The notes under the pieces are model-generated. The model was not told the DNA's origin and did not search any database. It worked only from the letters and a program-made list of their open reading frames with translations. Source: Heterodera schachtii (lineage: Eukaryota; Nematoda; Chromadorea; Rhabditida; Heteroderidae). Taken from it: DNA of 64,000 nt. Both the position numbers and the translations under genes were made by a program. Position 1 is the stretch's first letter; each line of letters begins with the position of its first letter. Where the stretch lies: assembly GCA_023374025.1 (NCBI GenBank), contig SIJG01000011.1, forward strand, positions 499,191 through 563,190, written 5' to 3'. This document shows positions 13,024 to 23,335 of the stretch, in pieces.

Positions 13024-13152
13024 GTATTGATTCATTCTTATGATGATGGAAATGGGCGATTAGGGCGACTTGTAATGAATTGCATCCTCGTTCGCGGTGG
13101 GTTTCCAAAGATGACCCTACCAGAGCGAGCCAGAGATGAATACAACACCTAA
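13024..13152 (+). pseudogene. Fic-domain exon fragment
   Basis: After a CAG acceptor, 42 codons read IHSYDDGNGRLGRLVMN and then ILVRGGFPKMTLPERARDEY before a stop. This matches the Fic catalytic loop HPFx(D/E)GNGR with Pro-Phe replaced by Ser-Tyr, and the helix that follows. Fic enzymes transfer AMP to target proteins, using the loop His (family knowledge). No upstream Fic exons (inhibitory helix, flap) were found, so it looks like a stray fragment next to the Argonaute remnant. It could be the last exon of a gene disrupted by the rearrangements nearby. Confidence 0.6.
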
Positions 13153-13388
13153 TCACAAAAAATTTGTCCATATTTTCATCATTTTGTCCATATTTTGAAT
13201 TTTTTCCTTTAATTTAATTTATAATTTGATATTTTTTGTCCATATAAATTTTGGGCATTTTTATCACCCAAATGGTTCAAAAATCACACTGCGTAAAAGA
13301 CGTGACACCCATTTTTATAATTATTAAAAAATGTTTGTTTTCAAATATTACTTACTTTTTTCTTATACTGTATTTCGATGTTTTTTCG

Positions 13389-15144
13389 ATCTGGTTTATT
13401 TATTTTTGATAATATAAAAAGCATAATGTACCATTTCCTTTTTACTAGCGTTTAAAGCTTGTTTATTTGGGTTTTAAACAAATTTTATAGAAATATTTTC
13501 GGGATTTTTATAACATTTTTTTATTATTAGATTTTTTATACATCAATTTTGGAAAAAATAAAATAAATTCAGCAAAACGGGATTTTTTGTGGGAACGGGT
13601 TTTACGAAATTTCTGATCCTGTTCCCGCACTAGAAATTTTGCAGGCCTGTCCAGAACACTTATTTTCTTAAGAAGAATGTCCTAATCACCGCAAAATTAA
13701 TTAATTTTATGACAAAACCAGCATCAATTTTAATTTTCGCCGGTGAAATTTTAAATTTCTGCATGTATTTTTCTTTTTTTTTAAATAAAATAATAACGGA
13801 AAATGGCATATTATGGATTTTTCGCAAAACACCAAAAATATAGATTTATATGGACTAAAGATCTTCACCAAATTTAATAAATTTTAACGTAGAAATTACA
13901 AAACCCAGATAATAAATAAGTAACCTATTTTCCTTATATATTTCGGGACTGAGGGGAGTAGCATTTTTAAAACGTGCCACTTTTTTAAGATAGCATATTG
14001 GGAACGGCAAGCATTCGACACTGCCTTTGCCGAAGTGTCGAGTTTTGATTATGCTTATTTCTTTTGTGGTATTTTTTTTATTTCTTTTTCTTATTTACGC
14101 TTTATGAATTTCAAAAAAGCGTTTAAAGCTTGTTTAATTTGGTTTTTAAACATATTTAATTGAAATATTTTCGGGATTTTTATTGCATTTTCTTATTATA
14201 GATTTTTTACATATAAGTTGCATCTATCTACCTTATTAAAATTAGTGAAATAATTCTTTATATTTGTTTTATTAACTTAAATGTAATTGAATTTTAATAG
14301 TCATTTAAAATTCCCGTCCAGACCGAGCAATATCATTTTTTTATTTAGTAAATCAATTTCTAAAAATGAGCCGATGAATTCCCGGTCCCGCTCCGCTTTT
14401 TTCAGGTGAAAGGGATTTTTACGGGAGCGGGATTTTTACGGGATTTATTAAATTTTTTGAAAAAATCCAAGTCTTTATCGAATTTCAGATCTGATCCCAT
14501 TCAAAATCAGAAGCATCAATTTTTTTTTCTATAATCTTTTAAAAGTGTACCTTTTTAAAGGTTCGGATTTATTTGAATTTAATTAGAATTTATCATTTTT
14601 ATTTCTCTTCAATTAATTATATTTTTATAAAGTCAGTTCTGATATTTAATTTTGCCTCTATTTCCTTCATTTTTTTCCCCATCTTATTTTCTTCAGTGGA
14701 AATTAAGTACCAAATTTTCCTGAGGCAAATGGGAAAATTTTCATTTTGAATAAAAATGCCGAGGAAGGATTATTGATTGAGGTGTAATTCTGAGGAGAAG
14801 AGACGCCACATTCCATGCATATTTTAAGGCGTGATTGAGATAGTTTTTTGAAATTTTTTCGTTAAGTCGTAACTTTTTGTAACTGTTATTACAATATTTT
14901 TTGCTGATTATCTCGACTAAAAATAAAATAAATCGTTTTTTCCCTTGGGCAGAAGCTTAAAGGATGCGTTTTATTTCCTTATTTCACATTTCTTGCCCAT
15001 TTCCTATATTTTTCATTCATATTAGGCATTTTCGCAATAAATTCGAAAATACAACCCTAAAGATAAATTTTGAAATATATTCGAAAGGCCGAACAAAAAA
15101 AAACATTCTATTTTTTCATCTTCTAAATTCTTATTCAAACTTAT
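13389..15144. repeat. Mosaic duplication of pieces from 7.1-11.2 kb
   Basis: Matches in the same orientation, in this order: 13389-13446 to 8611-8665; 13446-13530 to 8889-8970; 13578-13640 to 9672-9745; 13650-13896 to 9905-10166; 13943-14045 to 11131-11232 (the start of an Argonaute exon); 14048-14377 to 8819-9147; 14378-14442 to 7116-7178; 14445-15144 to 7621-8321. The last block is about 700 bp and nearly identical. Confidence 0.85.
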
Positions 15145-15554
15145 TTTAAAAAACGGCTTTTTTTTTGACCGGGCGTCCCGCGCCCGGCCAATTGTCTAAG
15201 CCCGAGCCCGGTTGATCATTATAGATGTATTTTCCTTTTTATTGCATTTTTGTCAACAAATTATGGCAAAACGCCAAAATAGTTAAAAATGATTTTTTCA
15301 ATTTTTTTAAAATTTTTTATGTGCTAAAATAAAAACTAGAAAATATGCTAATAATTCGAAAAGTATATTTACAACAACCAAAAAGACATTTTTTGGTTTC
15401 GTTTCAGGCCACGAGGAGCTCATGAAAAAAGTAGTGAAATAAATATAGCATTCGATACCTATCAGACATTTAATACACGATTTGATTACAATTTGTGGAC
15501 TGAGTTGGCCCGGGACTGAAATTGCTAATTCCTTCAGAACTGAATTGTTCAATT

Positions 15555-15744
15555 TAGAGTGCCACGGGACCGGGACCTGGTAGCGGACAACTGAGTACAA
15601 CTAGTACCAAGGTCCCGGTTTTGACCGGGACCGGGACTAATCCCGGTTTTTTCCCGGTTTTCCCAGCCAAAAATTCCCGGTTTTTCAACCCGAAAAGGTC
15701 CCTGTCCCGGGTTTGCCCAAAATTCCCGGTCCCGTGGCACTCTA
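15555..15744. mobile_element. hAT MITE, 190 bp
   Basis: Ends TAGAGTGCCACGGGACCGGG (from 15555) and its complement (to 15744), with an exact 8-bp duplication GTTCAATT (15547-15554 and 15745-15752). The interior is CCCGGT/ACCGGG-rich. The reading frame inside it is not a gene. Confidence 0.9.
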
Positions 15745-15825
15745 GTTCAATTACTTAAAGCGGATGGATGGAAAAATAACAAAATGCAGTTTAGTCATGA
15801 ATCCTTTATCTTAAAAACATTTATC

Positions 15826-16680
15826 GTTCGTTAGCCTTGGAATTTCTCTACTCGCCTACAAAATTTCAAAAATTCGGCCACTTTTGAAAAAGTTGTATGA
15901 AAATAAGTACAATTTCTTCCATAAATTGTAGTAAATTTGATATATTTTTTTGAAATTTTGCAGGCTAATTGAGAAAATCTAGGCTATCGAATGATAACAA
16001 GAATGTAAAATTTGGTTGCTCTTAAACAAAATTATGCAATGTTTTGTAGAAAAATAGCTAAATGACGCGTTTTACGAAACAACCAAGCACCATTTCATTA
16101 TTATATACAAATGGAATTATTAACATATATTTTCTTGCATTTCTGCTATTCATTTAAGTTATTAGAAGGTTCAGTCCCAAAATTTTACCTACAATATTCC
16201 TAACAATTTGTTCTTTCGGTCCGCTCAAATAAACAAAAAAAAAATTTTTTTTTAACTATCTGCATTGGATTTGTTAATTATGTAATAATTAAATCAAAAA
16301 ATCATGCACCCGCAAAAATTACAAAACTTTTTTGTAAAAGGAAAAAATGATATTCTTTTCATTATTTTATTTGCGTTATGCCCCTGGAATAAAAACGAAA
16401 AATACACCCCTAAGAATCGACCCCAAAAATTTCTGAAAAATACACCCCTCAAAAATTTTCTAAAATAAACAATCTAAGAACTGAAAAATTTTCTCAAAAT
16501 TAATCTCCAAAATTTATTTTTTTGTCAATAATTTTTGGTTTTTAAAAATGTATCTCACTACTGGTTTGGTTTAAATTTGTTATTTTTTGCAAACATTTTG
16601 TAATTTTACACCCCAAAATTTGATGCTGTTTTGTGTCTTTTTCCGCATTTTTAGTGCCAATTTTTGGGCTTTTTAGTAAC
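15826..16680. repeat. Partial foldback element and dispersed repeat
   Basis: 15826-16083 shares blocks such as 'ggctatcgaatgataacaag' and 'ggttgct' with the foldback family described at 39010-39396. 16385-16630 is a copy of the dispersed family also seen at 2930-3180. No exon seen. Confidence 0.55.
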
Positions 16681-16889
16681 TAAAAAATAATTACAAAATT
16701 TTTTAATCTGCCGGCGCATAAACATAAAGTGATAAAGCGTACCAAACTCTGCTTATAGCGAAAATACCCAAATTTGTATGCCAATCCATATATAAATTTG
16801 ACAATTTCTGTGTGTCCGCGATGTTTACGTCTTTTGAATTTGCGCTTATCGACGTTGTACCAATTTTGTTTTGGAAAAATATGAAAAAA

Positions 16890-19800
16890 AAAGGTGAGAG
16901 ATTGGGAGAGAGAAAAAGAAGAGAGAAGGAAAAGAGGATAGAGAGAGTGAGAGAAAAGAAGAGAGAGAGAGACTGGGAGAGAGAAAAGAGAAGAGAGAGA
17001 CTGGTAGAGAGCGAGAGAGAGAGGAGGAGAGAGAGAGAGTGAGAGACTGGGAGAGAGAAAAGAGAAGAGAGAGACTGGTAGAGAGCGAGAGAGAGAGAAA
17101 AAGACAGAGAGAGGGTGAAGAGTGGAGTGAGGAGAGAAAAAGAAAGAGAGAGAGTGAGAGACAGAGAGAGAGACAAAGAGAGAGAGAGAGAGTGGGGGAG
17201 AGATAGAGGAGAGAGAAACGAGACGAAAAAGACTAATTTGTAAGAGAAAAGAGAAGAGAGAGACTGGGAGAGAGAAAAGAGAAAAAGAGAGACTGGGAGA
17301 CAGAGTGAGAGCGAGAAAAGAAGAGAGAGAAAAAAAAAAGAGAGAAGAAAACAGAGAGAAAAGAAGAGAGAGACTGGGTGAGAGAGAGAGAGAGAAAGGA
17401 GAAAAAGGGAGAGACAGAGAGAGAGAGAAGAGAAAGAAAATGAATAGAGAGAAGCTGGGAGAGAGAGAGAGAGGAGAGAGAGAGAAACGAAAAGAGAGAG
17501 CCTGGGAGAGAGAAAGCGAGAGAGAGAGAAAAAAGAGAGAGAGAAAAGAGGAGGGAGAAAGGAGAAGAGAGATGCTGGGTGAGTGAGAGAGAAAGAGAGA
17601 GACTGGGAGAGAGAGAGAGAGAGTGAAAATGAATAGAGAGAGACTGGGAGAGAGAAAGCGAGAGAAGAGAAAAAAGGAGAGAGAGAAATGAGGAGAGAGA
17701 AAGGAGAGAGAGACTGGGAGAGAGTAGAGAGAAGAGGAGAGAGAGGAGAGAGAAGAGAGAGAGAGAGAGAGAGAAAAAAAGACAGAGAGAGGGTGAAGAG
17801 TGAAGAGTGAGGAGAGAAAAAAGAAAGAGAGAGAGTGAGACACAGAGAGAGAGACAAAGAGAGAGAGAGAGAGAGTGGGGGAGAAAAAGAGGGAGGGAGA
17901 GGTTGAGAGCGAGCGAGAGAAAGAGAGAGAGACAGAGAGAGAGAGAGTGAGACACAAAGAGAGTGAGTGAGACAGAGAGAGTGGAGAGAGACAGACAGAG
18001 AGAGTTGACCATAAGATATAAAAAAAGACAGAAAGAGAGAGACAGTGAGAGAGAGAGAGTGAGAGACAAAGAGAGAGACTGGGAGAGAGAAAATGAATAG
18101 AGAGACTGGGAGAGAGAAAGCGAGAGAGAGACAAAAAGAGAGAGAGAGACACCGAAAGAGAGTGAATGAAGAGAGAGGAGAGAAAAATAAAGAGAGAGAG
18201 AGAGAGACCGAGTGAGAGACAGAGAGAGAGAGAGTGAGACACAAAGAGAGTGAGTGAGACAGAGAGAGTGGAGAGAGACAGACAGAGAGAGTTGACCATG
18301 AGATATAAAAAAAGACAGAAAGAGAGAGACAGTGAGAGAGAGAGAGTGAGAGACAAAGAGAGAGACTGGGAGAGAAAGAGAAAATGAATAGAGAGACTGG
18401 GAGAGAGAAAGCGAGAGAGAGACAAAAAGAGAGAGAGAGACACCGAAAGAGAGTGAGTGAAGAGTGAGGAGAGAAAAAGAAAGAGAGAGAGTGAGAGACA
18501 GAGAGAGAGACAAAGAGAGAGAGAGAGAGTGGGGGAGAAAAAGAGGGAGGGAGAGGTTGAGAGCGAGCGAGAGAAAGAGAGAGAGACAGAGAGAGAGAGA
18601 GTGAGACACAAAGAGAGTGAGTGAGACAGAGAGAGTGGAGAGAGACAGACAGAGAGAGTTGACCATGAGATATAAAAAAAGACAGAAAGAGAGAGACAGT
18701 GAGAGAGAGAGAGTGAGAGACAAAGAGAGAGACTGGGAGAGAGAAAATGAATAGAGACTGGGAGAGAGAAAGCGAGAGAGAGACAAAAAGAGAGAGAGAG
18801 AGACACCGAAAGAGAGTGAATGAAGAGAGAGGAGAGAAAAATAAAGAGAGAGAGAGAGAGAGACCGAGTGAGAGACAGAGAGAGAGAGAGTGAGACACAA
18901 AGAGAGTGAGTGAGACAGAGAGAGTGGAGAGAGACAGACAGAGAGAGTTGACCATGAGATATAAAAAAAGACAGAAAGAGAGAGACAGTGAGAGAGAGAG
19001 AGTGAGAGACAAAGAGAGAGACTGGGAGAGAAAGAGAAAATGAATAGAGAGACTGGGAGAGAGAAAGCGAGAGAGAGACAAAAAGAGAGAGAGAGACACC
19101 GAAAGAGAGTGAGTGAAGAGTGAGGAGAGAAAAAGAAAGAGAGAGAGTGAGAGACAGAGAGAGAGACAAAGAGAGAGAGAGAGAGTGGGGGAGAAAAAGA
19201 GGGAGGGAGAGGTTGAGAGCGAGCGAGAGAAAGAGAGAGAGACAGAGAGAGAGAGAGTGAGACACAAAGAGAGTGAGTGAGACAGAGAGAGTGGAGAGAG
19301 ACAGACAGAGAGAGTTGACCATGAGATATAAAAAAAGACAGAAAGAGAGAGACAGTGAGAGAGAGAGAGTGAGAGACAAAGAGAGAGACTGGGAGAGAGA
19401 AAATGAATAGAGACTGGGAGAGAGAAAGCGAGAGAGAGACAAAAAGAGAGAGAGAGAGACACCGAAAGAGAGTGAATGAAGAGAGAGGAGAGAAAAATAA
19501 AGAGAGAGAGAGAGAGAGACCGAGTGAGAGACAGAGAGAGAGAGAGTGAGACACAAAGAGAGTGAGTGAGACAGAGAGAGTGGAGAGAGACAGACAGAGA
19601 GAGTTGACCATGAGATATAAAAAAAGACAGAAAGAGAGAGACAGTGAGAGAGAGAGAGTGAGAGACAAAGAGAGAGACTGGGAGAGAAAGAGAAAATGAA
19701 TAGAGAGACTGGGAGAGAGAAAGCGAGAGAGAGACAAAAAGAGAGAGAGAGACACCGAAAGAGAGTGAGTGAAGAGTGAGGAGAGAAAAAGAAAGAGAGA

Positions 19801-20873
19801 GAGTGAGAGACAGAGAGAGAGACAAAGAGAGAGAGAGAGAGTGGGGGAGAAAAAGAGGGAGGGAGAGGTTGAGAGCGAGCGAGAGAAAGAGAGAGAGACA
19901 GAGAGAGAGAGAGTGAGACACAAAGAGAGTGAGTGAGACAGAGAGAGTGGAGAGAGACAGACAGAGAGAGTTGACCATGAGATATAAAAAAAGACAGAAA
20001 GAGAGAGACAGTGAGAGAGAGAGAGTGAGAGACAAAGAGAGAGACTGGGAGAGAGAAAATGAATAGAGACTGGGAGAGAGAAAGCGAGAGAGAGACAAAA
20101 AGAGAGAGAGAGAGACACCGAAAGAGAGTGAATGAAGAGAGAGGAGAGAAAAATAAAGAGAGAGAGAGAGAGAGACCGAGTGAGAGACAGAGAGAGAGAG
20201 AGTGAGACACAAAGAGAGTGAGTGAGACAGAGAGAGTGGAGAGAGACAGACAGAGAGAGTTGACCATGAGATATAAAAAAAGACAGAAAGAGAGAGACAG
20301 TGAGAGAGAGAGAGTGAGAGACAAAGAGAGAGACTGGGAGAGAGAAAGAGAAAATGAATAGAGAGACTGGGAGAGAGAAAGCGAGAGAGAGACAAAAAGA
20401 GAGAGAGAGACACCGAAAGAGAGTGAATGAAGAGAGAGGAGAGAAAAATAAAGAGCGAGAGAGAGAAAGAGAGAGAGAGACAGAGAGAGAGAGAGTGAGA
20501 CACAAAGAGAGTGAGTGAGACAGAGAGAGTGGGGAGAGACAGACAGAGAGAGTTGACCATGAGATATAAAAAAAAGACAGAAAGAGAGAGACAGTGAGAG
20601 AGAGAGAGAGTGAGAGACAAAGAGAGAGACTGGGAGAGAGAAAGAGAAAATGAATAGAGAGACTGGGAGAGAGAAAGCGAGAGAGAGACAAAAAGAGAGA
20701 GAGAGACACCGAAAGAGAGTGAATGAAGAGAGAGGAGAGAAAAATAAAGAGAGAGAGAGAGAGAGAGACCGAGTGAGAGACAGAGAGAGAGAGAGAGAGA
20801 AAGACAAAGAGAAACAGTGAGAGAGAGACAAAGAGAAACAGAAAGAGAGAGAGAAAGAAGAGAGTGAGCCTGA
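16890..20873. repeat. 4-kb purine (GA) satellite with 656-bp higher-order repeat
   Basis: Almost pure A/G on the plus strand. Landmark GTTGACCATGAGATATAAA occurs at 18004 (variant), 18291, 18658, 18947, 19314, 19603, 19970, 20259 and 20552. Spacings alternate 367 and 289 bp, so the repeating unit is a 656-bp dimer, with a 287-bp first and a 293-bp last step. The proximal part (16890-17990) is less ordered. The minus strand is open in all three frames for over 1,100 codons of Ser/Leu/Phe-rich protein only because a purine tract yields no stop codons there; these are not genes. Confidence 0.95.
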
Positions 20874-21068
20874 AAAAAAATTAAACTGTTTGAACTAGAA
20901 CGCATAATTTTTTAAATTTCTATTCTAAACATGGGTTTAAATTTTGAGAATCTTGATTTCAAATTTATTTTATTTTAAGAAATTTTAAACAATGACTTAT
21001 TTGAACAAAAATCAAAAATTCAGAAAAATTTTTTTATTTCTTTTTTGTAATAGTTTTATTGAGACAAT

Positions 21069-21552
21069 GGTAATACTGGAGAATCTGGGCTCCACCCAAA
21101 ATTTTTTTTCTTTCTGTTTGAAAAGACTAATCTTGGAGTTTTCGGAGCTTCTGATCACGAATATGATATCAGATTTGCAAAAATCATTGATTTTTTATCA
21201 CGATTTCGAAAATTTTAGATTTTTCGAAATTTTGATCAACATGATCAAATGCTGCACTTTTTCTAATGAAGCAACCATATATGAGCAGCACTTTTTATTA
21301 GCCAATGAGATAATAATAGAACAATCACACAAAACATCACTTACTGCCCTATCAATAATCAATTTTTAGGAGCATTTGACCATATTCACACAATTTCGAA
21401 AAGCTATGATTTTCAAAATCAATGATAGAATCAATGATTTTTACAAATCTGATATCATATTCGTGATCAGAAGCCCCGAAAACCTCGGGTTAATCTTTTT
21501 ATAACAAAAAAAAAAATATTTTTGGGTGGAGCCCAGATTCTCCAGTATTACC
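21069..21552. mobile_element. Foldback element with 8-bp TSD
   Basis: About 32 bp of perfect terminal inverted repeat starting GGTAATACTGGAGAATCTGG, and a further internal inverted block (TTCTGATCACGAATATGATA). Exact 8-bp duplication GAGACAAT (21061-21068 and 21553-21560). The 125-codon reading frame across its left arm is not a gene. A diverged relative may lie at 50120-50490. Confidence 0.85.
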
Positions 21553-21585
21553 GAGACAATTTCATTTTTATAACTAGCCCAAATG

Positions 21586-21615
21586 CGCGCCGAAGGCGCG
21601 CTTTCGGGCTAGTAT
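21586..21615. repeat. Helitron-like terminal hairpin
   Basis: GCGCGCC-GAA-GGCGCGC forms a perfect 7-bp stem, itself inside a longer imperfect palindrome ACTAGCCC...GGGCTAGT. A GC-rich hairpin a few bases before CTAGT is the shape of a Helitron 3' end. The 5' end was not found, so this is tentative. Confidence 0.35.
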
Positions 21616-22174
21616 TAAATAAAATTCTCGAGAAATTTCCCTAAAATTGATTTTTTCAAAATTTCAAAAAAATGCGTTTAAACTTTTAAATGACTAAAAT
21701 TAGGAATTTATGAACCGAGCAAAAGCTTTTAAAACAAAAGCCAATAGAAAGTGACTTAGCCATTGATTTATTCTAAAATAAGCAAAAATAGGTGTAATTT
21801 TTTTGCTCTAAAACAATTATATTTAATTTATTTTTATGGACAGAATACATAATATTGCACGAATAAAGTTTTTTATGTGAAAAATAAAGAAAACTAATTT
21901 AAAAATATAATTAAAAATAATTAAAAATATAAAAATGCGAATTTTCGACTTTTCATTTTGTAAAAAAATCGGCAAGCTCAAATTCAATATTCTTTGCCCT
22001 CACTGGTTTTTCATTTTGAAATTATTCATAGCTGCTTCCAACCGAAAATCGAATAATTGTGCCTTAAATTTTTAAAAGCAAACAGAAACCCAAAATATCT
22101 CAAATTTTCGCGAAAGTTTCTGAACAAAAACCATTTCGGCCCGCCTTGTTCCCATTCAGCAGCTATAATCGAAA

Positions 22175-22749
22175 TAGGGATGTCAAAAATATGTACAAAA
22201 AGTGGTCAAAATATGTACATAAATAGGTAAAAAAAAAATCCCGAAATATGTATAAAAAACCCAAAATATGTATCAAATATGTAAATAAAATTTTTTTAAA
22301 TAGTTATTTTTTGGAAAAAATTCTTCGGAAAGGGAGAAAAAGGCACAAAATAACAATAAAATGACCTAAATAGGCTTAGAACCACATAAGTATTCGAAAA
22401 ATTAATTTTTTTGTTAATTTTTTATTTTTTCACAAGAAATTTTATAATTTTCAAAAATTCTCAAAATTTGTTTAAAAAAATATGAAAATATGTAAGAAAA
22501 TTTGTCGAAATTTTGGATTTTTTTTGAGGATTTCTAAAAATTTCTGTAAAAATCCTCAAAATATGAAAAAAATGTATGAAAAAGTCCAAAATATGTATCA
22601 AATATGTATAAAACCCCGCAAATATGTAAAAATATGTAAATAAAAGTTCCAACTTTTGTTCGCAAACACAAAAAAGAAAGTGTTTTCCTACTATTTAGAA
22701 CATTGAGAAGTCAGAAAAAATATGTATTTACATAAAATTGACATCCCTA
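22175..22749. mobile_element. hAT-like element without clear TSD
   Basis: Ends TAGGGATGTCAA (22175) and TTGACATCCCTA (to 22749) surround an interior rich in AAATATGTA-type repeats. No matching 8-bp duplication, so it is old or recombined. A related interior recurs at 26495-26729. Confidence 0.65.
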
Positions 22750-22945
22750 CATATAATACAATTACAGCATATAGGATGTTCGGTCTCGAATCATAAACTT
22801 TTCAAGAATGTCTATTGAAATTTTAAGGTCTTAGAAATAAAAAGCACTATCGATAAATAAAAGTCTAAACCGAGAATAAGCCGAATAACAGAAATTTCTC
22901 GTTTTAATAACCCAAGATTCTCGTCTTGCAACCCTTCCTATTGGT

Positions 22946-23325
22946 GCTATGTCGTTATTTAAAAAACCATCAATACGATTTGATGAAAAATTATTTATAA
23001 CTTAGCTCAAAAGCAACCTAATTTTTAATTTTTGATATCATTCGATAGCCATAAGTGTTATCTATCAGTCTACAAAATTCCCAAAAATTTCGTTAAGTTT
23101 CAAAAGAGTTAGGGCCAAAGATGCTCGAAAAACAAAGTTTTTTGAGTTCCTCTGGGCATGACTTTTTTGAAACTTAATAAAATTTTTTTTGAATTTTGTA
23201 GACTGATAGATAACAATTAGGGCTATCGAATGATATTAAGAATTAAAATTAGGTTGCTTTTGAGCTAAGTTATAAATATTTTATCAAAACATATTAATGG
23301 TTTTTTAAATAACAACTCCGCCCCC
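22946..23325. mobile_element. Foldback family copy, 3' of gene A
   Basis: Inverted arms contain TTATTTAAAAAACCAT and TTATAACTTAGCTCAAAAGC, shared with elements at 39010-39396, 43347-43700, 58076-58365 and 61280-62067. It sits between gene A and the 3'-flank block that A shares with gene B. Confidence 0.7.
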
Positions 23326-23335
23326 AACTATTGTA

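Noticed and set aside
12938..13171. 77-codon minus-strand frame
   Set aside because: Antisense shadow of the Fic exon, which has a recognisable motif on the plus strand.
15549..15740. 63-codon frame rich in Pro/Gly/Arg
   Set aside because: Coincides with a hAT MITE and is encoded by its CCCGG repeats.
16680..20905. Reading frames of 1,158-1,400 codons on the minus strand
   Set aside because: All three frames are open because the strand is almost pure pyrimidine; the products are Ser/Leu/Phe repeats mirroring the satellite.
20992..21369. 125-codon frame
   Set aside because: Lies across the left arm of the 21069-21552 foldback element, including its terminal repeat.
22175..22749. CRISPR-like or satellite array from repeated AAATATGTA units
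   Set aside because: Units are irregular, lie between inverted terminal repeats, and the DNA is eukaryotic; a hAT-like element explains it.
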